NCBI GenBank assembly: GCA_050289385.1
Contig: JBNKFQ010000093.1
Coordinates: forward strand, 1-18,396
Length of the DNA: 18,396 nt
DNA from: JBNKFQ01 sp050289385
Lineage (GTDB): Bacteria > Pseudomonadota > Gammaproteobacteria > Pseudomonadales > Porticoccaceae
Direction: 5' to 3'
The notes under the pieces were generated by a model. The model was not told where the DNA came from. It ran no database searches and saw only the letters and a list, made by a program, of their open reading frames with translations. The translations under genes and the position numbers were made by a program. Below are positions 14,653 through 18,396 of this stretch, piece by piece. Each line of letters begins with the position of its first letter. Positions within the stretch are counted from its first letter, which is position 1.

Positions 14653-15717
14653 TTATGGCCAATCCACAGATGGACTCAAAAAGGAACCCTGGCTGGCCAG
14701 TGCCAGCTTCCAGAAGGAAGCGGCGGCCCGCGGGTCGCCCTCAAAGGGCATCAGGATTACGTTTACCGGCAACCCCCGTGGCAATACTTCGACCGCTTTC
14801 TTGAAGAGTTTTTCTCTATCGCGCCCGGAAATGGTGGTTCGTTTTGCCGGTTTGTCACCGACGGTGGGGAGCCCATCGGTGATCAAAAACAGGTTGTCGG
14901 GCCGGGGGCTCAGCTGGTTAATGGCGCCAAAGGCCTCAATCAGGCTGGTGCCTTCATTCGGTGCAAGCAGGTTCAGCTCGTCGAACAGCCGGTCCAGGGT
15001 GTCACTGTCGTCCGGGGCTATCCACTGGCCACCGGTTTCTTGCAATACGGGGTAGGGTTTGGTGTTGAACGCGTACAGTTGGAGATTGGATTGTGGCGGC
15101 ATTTGCGCCACGATCCATTCGACTGTGCGCACCGCACGCCGCCATTTTGGCGACTGCCGCTTGACGTCGTCGGGTCGGTTGCGGCGAATCACTACATTGA
15201 CGATCTCTTCGGCCAGCATACTGGCAGATGCATCCAGCAGTATCAGCACATGGCGACCACCGAGTTTGAGCCCGGTGAGGTACTGTCGGTCGCCCTGGCC
15301 GACAAATTTGCGCACATCCGCATCACGGGATTGTTCTTCCAGAGTGGAGACTTCCTCTTTCAGCTCTTCCACTTGCTTGCGCAGCGTTTCGATTTGTTCT
15401 TCGGGGTCTTCCTGGGCACTGATTTCACGGCGAATTTCCTTGATGCGGTCGATCACGCGCTGTGACATTCCCTGGGCATCTTTTGTATTGTCCTCTACAT
15501 CAGCCAGCGAGTTGCGCAGCTTCACCAGCTCTTCCTGGCCAATGCGAATGTCTTCTTGCAGCATATCCACTTCTGCTGACAGGTTGGGATCGGCTGTCTC
15601 CACCGGGCTGATATCGTGCTTGAGAATCAGAAACAGCAGGGTTACCGCCCCGAAACCACAGGCCATAATGTCGAGAAACGACAGGCTGAAGGGACTGATT
15701 CGACGTTTGCGAGCCAT
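14653..15717 (-). CDS. Membrane-anchored VWA protein with ExbD-like transmembrane helix (VWA-2)
   Basis: 354 aa. The layout matches its downstream neighbour: basic N-terminus (MARKRR), transmembrane helix SLSFLDIMACGFGAVTLLFL (11-30) with Asp16, coiled coil ~45-135 (EEQIETLRKQVEELKEEVST), then a VWA domain. The MIDAS is DASASM at 162-167; NEGTSLIEAF supplies the threonine and LFLITDGLPT the later Asp. SFLD(V/I)xxCGFGA is shared with VWA-1 while the rest is clearly diverged, so these are old paralogues rather than a recent duplication. The VWA domain should be periplasmic and could bind a metal-dependent protein ligand. No strong Shine-Dalgarno lies before the ATG. The start region is duplicated (see the 18-bp repeat). 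Confidence 0.9.
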   Translation of the reverse strand: MARKRRISPFSLSFLDIMACGFGAVTLLFLILKHDISPVETADPNLSAEVDMLQEDIRIGQEELVKLRNSLADVEDNTKDAQGMSQRVIDRIKEIRREISAQEDPEEQIETLRKQVEELKEEVSTLEEQSRDADVRKFVGQGDRQYLTGLKLGGRHVLILLDASASMLAEEIVNVVIRRNRPDDVKRQSPKWRRAVRTVEWIVAQMPPQSNLQLYAFNTKPYPVLQETGGQWIAPDDSDTLDRLFDELNLLAPNEGTSLIEAFGAINQLSPRPDNLFLITDGLPTVGDKPAKRTTISGRDREKLFKKAVEVLPRGLPVNVILMPFEGDPRAAASFWKLALASQGSFLSPSVDWP

Positions 15718-15743
15718 AAGTTAAATACGAGCCATAAGTTAAA
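15708..15743 (-). repeat. 18-bp tandem duplication of the VWA-2 start region
   Basis: GAGCCATAAGTTAAA occurs at 15711-15725 and again at 15729-15743, with a period of 18 nt. On the minus strand each copy carries an ATGGCTC start. The upstream copy is in frame but reads M-A-R-I-stop, leaving a four-codon mini-ORF directly before the real start at 15717. This could affect initiation of VWA-2. Confidence 0.8.
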
Positions 15744-15749
15744 CAGACC

Positions 15750-17069
15750 CTATTGCTTGACCTCAATGAGACGAATTTCCTGATCGTTGAGCCGGATCGT
15801 TGAGCCGGTTTCCAGGGTGTGGGGTGCGTCACAGTGAACGCCTTCCCGAGCGTGCAACGTCAGGCCAGAGCCATTGAGCGACAAGCTGAGGTCAGCCTGT
15901 TGCGCATTGCGGCAGGGTTCGAGTCCGTTTTCGCCCAGGCGAAAGCCCAGCAATTGGCCAATGGCTATTGCCTGGTTTTGATACAGGGCGTGCGTTGGGC
16001 CAGGTTGCACAGGTGCAGGTGAAGGTGCAATTGGGGGCGCAGGCTTTGCTGTTGTCGATGACGTTGCTTTAGATGGTGCCGGCTTTCGGTTCGCAGGCAG
16101 CCTGGTAATATAGCTGAGTGAATCGACGTCGGAACGAATCCGGTCAATATGGGCCAGGCAACCAGTTAGCACAGCTTGTTCAGGCAATATGTGTGCGCCC
16201 GGAAACAGGTCTGCCGCGCCGAGCAGTCGCGCCAGACGGTGGGACAGGTACAGAGCGTCGTTGCCATTGCGTTGCTTCTGTACGGCATCGGCCAGCCGTT
16301 GCAGGCGGTCGCGAGTGGCGGCCAACAGCTCTTCGCGCAGTAATTGCAGATGAAAGTCACCTTTTGGCGTATTGAGTGAGGCGGTTATTTGCGGTGCAGA
16401 GTGCAGTGCTTGCAGCCAGCCGGGCAGTTGATCGTACAGCTGTTGTTCACCGGCTGCTGTATGTAGCGGATCGTAGCGGTACTGGTGAATGAATTCGTCG
16501 GCCAAATAGTGGGCCCAACAGTCCATCAAGCCCTTGAGACCGGGCTCGTGTACCGGTTCCACCTTCTCGCTTTGAATATCTTCGCCACCTTTCAGGTGAG
16601 TAAGTACACACTGATGAAGCTCAATATCAATATGTATCCCCGAATGGTTGTCTTGCGCCTGGCTTACCGCGGCCACCGCGCTGTCCACTAGCCCGACCGC
16701 CTGAAATGGTGACGCTTTGGCTAATCCGAGCAGTAGCGCCAGCTGGTCTCGGTCAAAGCTGCCCGGTACCGCCAACACCACCTCGTCGGGCTCGCCGGTG
16801 TCGCGGTAGAGTTGTTGTAGCTGGGCGTATGCCAGATCAGCGTGGTGGCGTGCTACCCGGTTGTGGCTGCTGAGCGGCGCCAGATTCAGTTGTCGCCAGT
16901 ATTGCTGGAAGCTCTGTTGTGGCTGTAGCCAAGCGCTTTTCCGTGCGGCTTCGCCGGTGGTTACGCCGTCATTCTGCAATAGTGCATAGCCGGGGCTTTC
17001 GGTCCAGTTGTCGGGGCTTGTACCGTGGCCGATGCCGCTGTCGTTGATGTCAAATACTGCCAGAGTCAT
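15750..17069 (-). CDS. Degenerate Hsp70/actin-fold protein with possible C-terminal FHA-like segment
   Basis: 439 aa, no signal peptide, so probably cytoplasmic. The N-terminal half follows the Hsp70/actin ATPase layout: MTLAVFDINDSGIG at the phosphate-1 strand, then DEVVLAVPGSFDRDQLALLL with GLAKASPFQAVGLVDSAVAA, matching Hsp70 'AVITVPAYF...' and '...INEPTAAA'. The phosphate-2 loop (IHIDIELHQCVLTHL) lacks the DxGGGT glycines and the later 'GG(S)xRxP' segment reads AVLTGCLAHIDRI, so ATP turnover is doubtful. A Pro/Ala/Thr linker (about 325-355) leads to a ~75-residue beta-rich C-terminus ending HTLETGSTIRLNDQEIRLIE, like the last strands of an FHA domain. AAGGAAAA precedes the ATG. It sits between the ExbB-like and VWA genes in the same operon. 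Confidence 0.72.
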   Translation of the reverse strand: MTLAVFDINDSGIGHGTSPDNWTESPGYALLQNDGVTTGEAARKSAWLQPQQSFQQYWRQLNLAPLSSHNRVARHHADLAYAQLQQLYRDTGEPDEVVLAVPGSFDRDQLALLLGLAKASPFQAVGLVDSAVAAVSQAQDNHSGIHIDIELHQCVLTHLKGGEDIQSEKVEPVHEPGLKGLMDCWAHYLADEFIHQYRYDPLHTAAGEQQLYDQLPGWLQALHSAPQITASLNTPKGDFHLQLLREELLAATRDRLQRLADAVQKQRNGNDALYLSHRLARLLGAADLFPGAHILPEQAVLTGCLAHIDRIRSDVDSLSYITRLPANRKPAPSKATSSTTAKPAPPIAPSPAPVQPGPTHALYQNQAIAIGQLLGFRLGENGLEPCRNAQQADLSLSLNGSGLTLHAREGVHCDAPHTLETGSTIRLNDQEIRLIEVKQ

Positions 17070-17112
17070 TGCTTTTCCTTACTTGAGAACAGCTGCAAAT
17101 TAAACCCGGAAC

Positions 17113-17958
17113 TCAAAACCCGGAACCCGACTGACGCCCTGCATCAGTCGCCTGGCGTCCGGTATCAGACTTGAGATGGCGCAGCAATTTGGTGTCCAGG
17201 TAGCTGTGGGCGTCCAGTACCAGGCGTTCTTGTACCAGTTGCAGCTGGTGCAACAGGAACATCACCAGAATGCTGATAACCAGGGCAATCAGTGTGGAGT
17301 TGAATGCTACCCCCAGACTTGCCGTTACGCCCGCGATATCGCCTTGTACGGCCTTGTCAGCTTGCCCCAGGGCTTCCCCGATGCCGCGCACCGTACCGAT
17401 AAATCCAATTGAGGGAATGGCCCAGGCGATGTAACGCACCATTGACAGTTCCGAGTCGAGCCGATCCGACTCTTTTTCGCAGACATCACTGACCGCGCTG
17501 GAAACATCCTGAATATTACCGGTTGAGGTAAACCGTTGCAGACCGGCAATCAGGGTACGGGGCAGCAGAAAATCTTGCTGCTCTTCAGGCAGGGCCTGAA
17601 TCGGCCTGGTGAGCTGGCGGGCGTCTTCCGGCAGTATGCGCGTGCCTTCGTCGACATGCAGCAGCGACTGCGTCAACAGCTTGCGTTCACGCAGTGTACG
17701 CCGTGCCTTGTACCCCATGATTGCAATTGCCCACAGCATGAGAATAAAACAGGACTCCTGTTCAAAATCCTTGAGCACTATGTAGAGTGAGCGTTCGGTA
17801 ACCACTACCTCGCCGGCAGCTTCGCGTTCAAGTTGGGCTTGCAGTATGGCATTGGCGTTTGGGCGTATCAGCGCTACATAGATGGTGTGTACCAGAATCA
17901 GCGAGAGGATCAGCGCAAAAATCTGGTAAATAAATTCACTGGAGGCATGTTTTCTCAT
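17113..17958 (-). CDS. MotA/TolQ/ExbB proton-channel family protein
   Basis: 281 aa. Four hydrophobic segments: residues ~9-30 (FIYQIFALILSLILVHTIYV), ~70-83, ~174-196 (VRYIAWAIPSIGFIGTVRGI) and ~216-238 (VAFNSTLIALVISILVMFLL). The last two with the connecting GEALGQADKAVQGDIAGV are the family signature (ExbB: 'LLGLLGTVWGI', 'IAEALVTTAAGLAVAI'). A cytoplasmic domain lies between helices 2 and 3. These proteins form pentamers that pass protons and drive a pair of single-helix partners. No ordinary ExbD/TolR/MotB gene is next to it; the two VWA proteins downstream carry ExbD-like helices and are the natural partners. The extra TM pair at the N-terminus is closer to MotA than to ExbB. Confidence 0.88.
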   Translation of the reverse strand: MRKHASSEFIYQIFALILSLILVHTIYVALIRPNANAILQAQLEREAAGEVVVTERSLYIVLKDFEQESCFILMLWAIAIMGYKARRTLRERKLLTQSLLHVDEGTRILPEDARQLTRPIQALPEEQQDFLLPRTLIAGLQRFTSTGNIQDVSSAVSDVCEKESDRLDSELSMVRYIAWAIPSIGFIGTVRGIGEALGQADKAVQGDIAGVTASLGVAFNSTLIALVISILVMFLLHQLQLVQERLVLDAHSYLDTKLLRHLKSDTGRQATDAGRQSGSGF

Positions 17959-18028
17959 TGGTTTTGTCGCCCTGGTTTACCTGTGTGAGTTACCGTGTAA
18001 ATCATCTGTTTCAAGTACCAGTTGGAAC

Positions 18029-18262
18029 TCAAATATCTGTTGGAAAGGGCACCGAAAAATCTTCGGATACTTCCTCTGAGGGTTTAAACGTCCTGTCTGG
18101 CGGTGGTGGTGTTGGCCTCACTGCCTCCTCGTCAGCCTGCTCAACCTGTTCCACCTCTTTCTTTTTGTCGGTTTTGTTCAAGTCGGTTTTGTCAAGGCCG
18201 CTTGCGACCAGCCCGACAGAAGCACCGAACAGGGCAATCAATACCAACCAGCGCAGTTTCAT
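18029..18262 (-). CDS. Small membrane-anchored or secreted Pro-rich protein (TonB-N-terminus-like)
   Basis: 77 aa. The ATG has GGAG 8 nt upstream. Residues 5-22 (WLVLIALFGASVGLVASG) are a signal anchor or uncleaved transmembrane helix. Then a charged stretch of Lys/Asp/Glu (DKTDLNKTDKKKEVEQVEQA) and a proline-rich tail (RPTPPPPDRTFKPSEEVSED, ending SVPFPTDI). The helix plus charged plus Pro-rich layout recalls the N-terminal half of TonB without its C-terminal domain. I know no family for it. It is the first gene of the minus-strand cluster, 70 nt ahead of the ExbB-like gene, so it may be an accessory subunit of that complex. Confidence 0.68.
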   Translation of the reverse strand: MKLRWLVLIALFGASVGLVASGLDKTDLNKTDKKKEVEQVEQADEEAVRPTPPPPDRTFKPSEEVSEDFSVPFPTDI

Positions 18263-18306
18263 AATTTGTCTCCAGTTACAGGTTTCTCGCGTTTTTTTGG
18301 TTTGAC

Positions 18307-18395
18307 AGTCTAAAGGGGTTTAGTCTGAAGGGTGACTAAAGAAACAGCACCCAGCCATACAGATCTCACCCCTTCAGACTAAACCCCTTCAGACT
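18307..18395. repeat. Long inverted repeat upstream of the proton-channel/VWA cluster
   Basis: The left arm 18307-18335 and the reverse complement of the right arm 18366-18395 match in 28 of 30 positions (one substitution, one single-base gap). Each arm is itself close to a tandem of the 15-nt unit AGTCTGAAGGGGTTT. The spacer is 30 nt. It lies about 45 nt upstream of the start of the small Pro-rich gene and reaches the window edge, so more units may follow. It could form a large hairpin or be a protein-binding array at the cluster promoter. Confidence 0.8.
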
Positions 18396-18396
18396 A

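Noticed and set aside
15059..15724. 221-codon plus-strand open frame, very Ser/Arg-rich
   Set aside because: Antisense shadow of the VWA-2 coiled coil and VWA domain; composition is that of a reverse-frame artefact.

Overview
The window looks like chromosomal DNA of a gammaproteobacterium, most likely from the Cellvibrio/Saccharophagus/Teredinibacter group. The main reason is the left-edge gene, in which the end of a BioH-type hydrolase runs in frame into BioC. As far as I recall, that BioH-BioC fusion is characteristic of this group. FecI/FecR/TonB-receptor regulation, a DUF3094-like gene and an EVE-domain gene also fit a gammaproteobacterium. No tRNA, rRNA, CRISPR array or complete insertion sequence is visible.

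Left part, 1-2540: the end of a biotin operon (bioHC, bioD) and its terminator. Next, on the minus strand, is a decayed secreted RidA/YjgF-like gene with a frameshift in the signal peptide and an internal deletion. About 365 bases without a gene follow, then the terminator of the next unit.

2569-7074: a complete cell-surface signalling unit. A TonB-dependent receptor with an N-terminal signalling (STN) domain is divergent from a FecI-type ECF sigma factor and an overlapping FecR-type inner-membrane regulator. The divergent intergenic region carries two inverted copies of one bipartite element with identical spacing. Each copy points at one of the two transcription units, so they are probably the sigma factor's own promoters.

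7164-8618: three small plus-strand housekeeping-type genes (DUF3094-like membrane protein, glutathione S-transferase, EVE-domain protein). 8734-10449: a visibly AT-richer stretch with an orphan LuxR-type regulator, a small unknown gene just upstream of it, and a truncated LysE-family fragment.

10608-18262: eight genes all on the minus strand, and the most interesting part. In transcription order they encode a small TonB-N-terminus-like protein, a MotA/TolQ/ExbB-type proton-channel subunit, a degenerate Hsp70/actin-fold protein with a possible C-terminal FHA-like segment, two different membrane-anchored von Willebrand factor A (VWA) proteins, two lipoproteins and a BepA-like M48 metalloprotease. 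Both VWA proteins start with an ExbD-like transmembrane helix (SFLD motif, intramembrane Asp) followed by coiled coil and a VWA domain predicted to be periplasmic. My inference is a proton-motive-force-driven envelope machine in which a VWA pair replaces ExbD/TolR/MotB. Lipoproteins and a periplasmic protease would be candidate downstream partners. The right edge carries a long inverted repeat upstream of this cluster.
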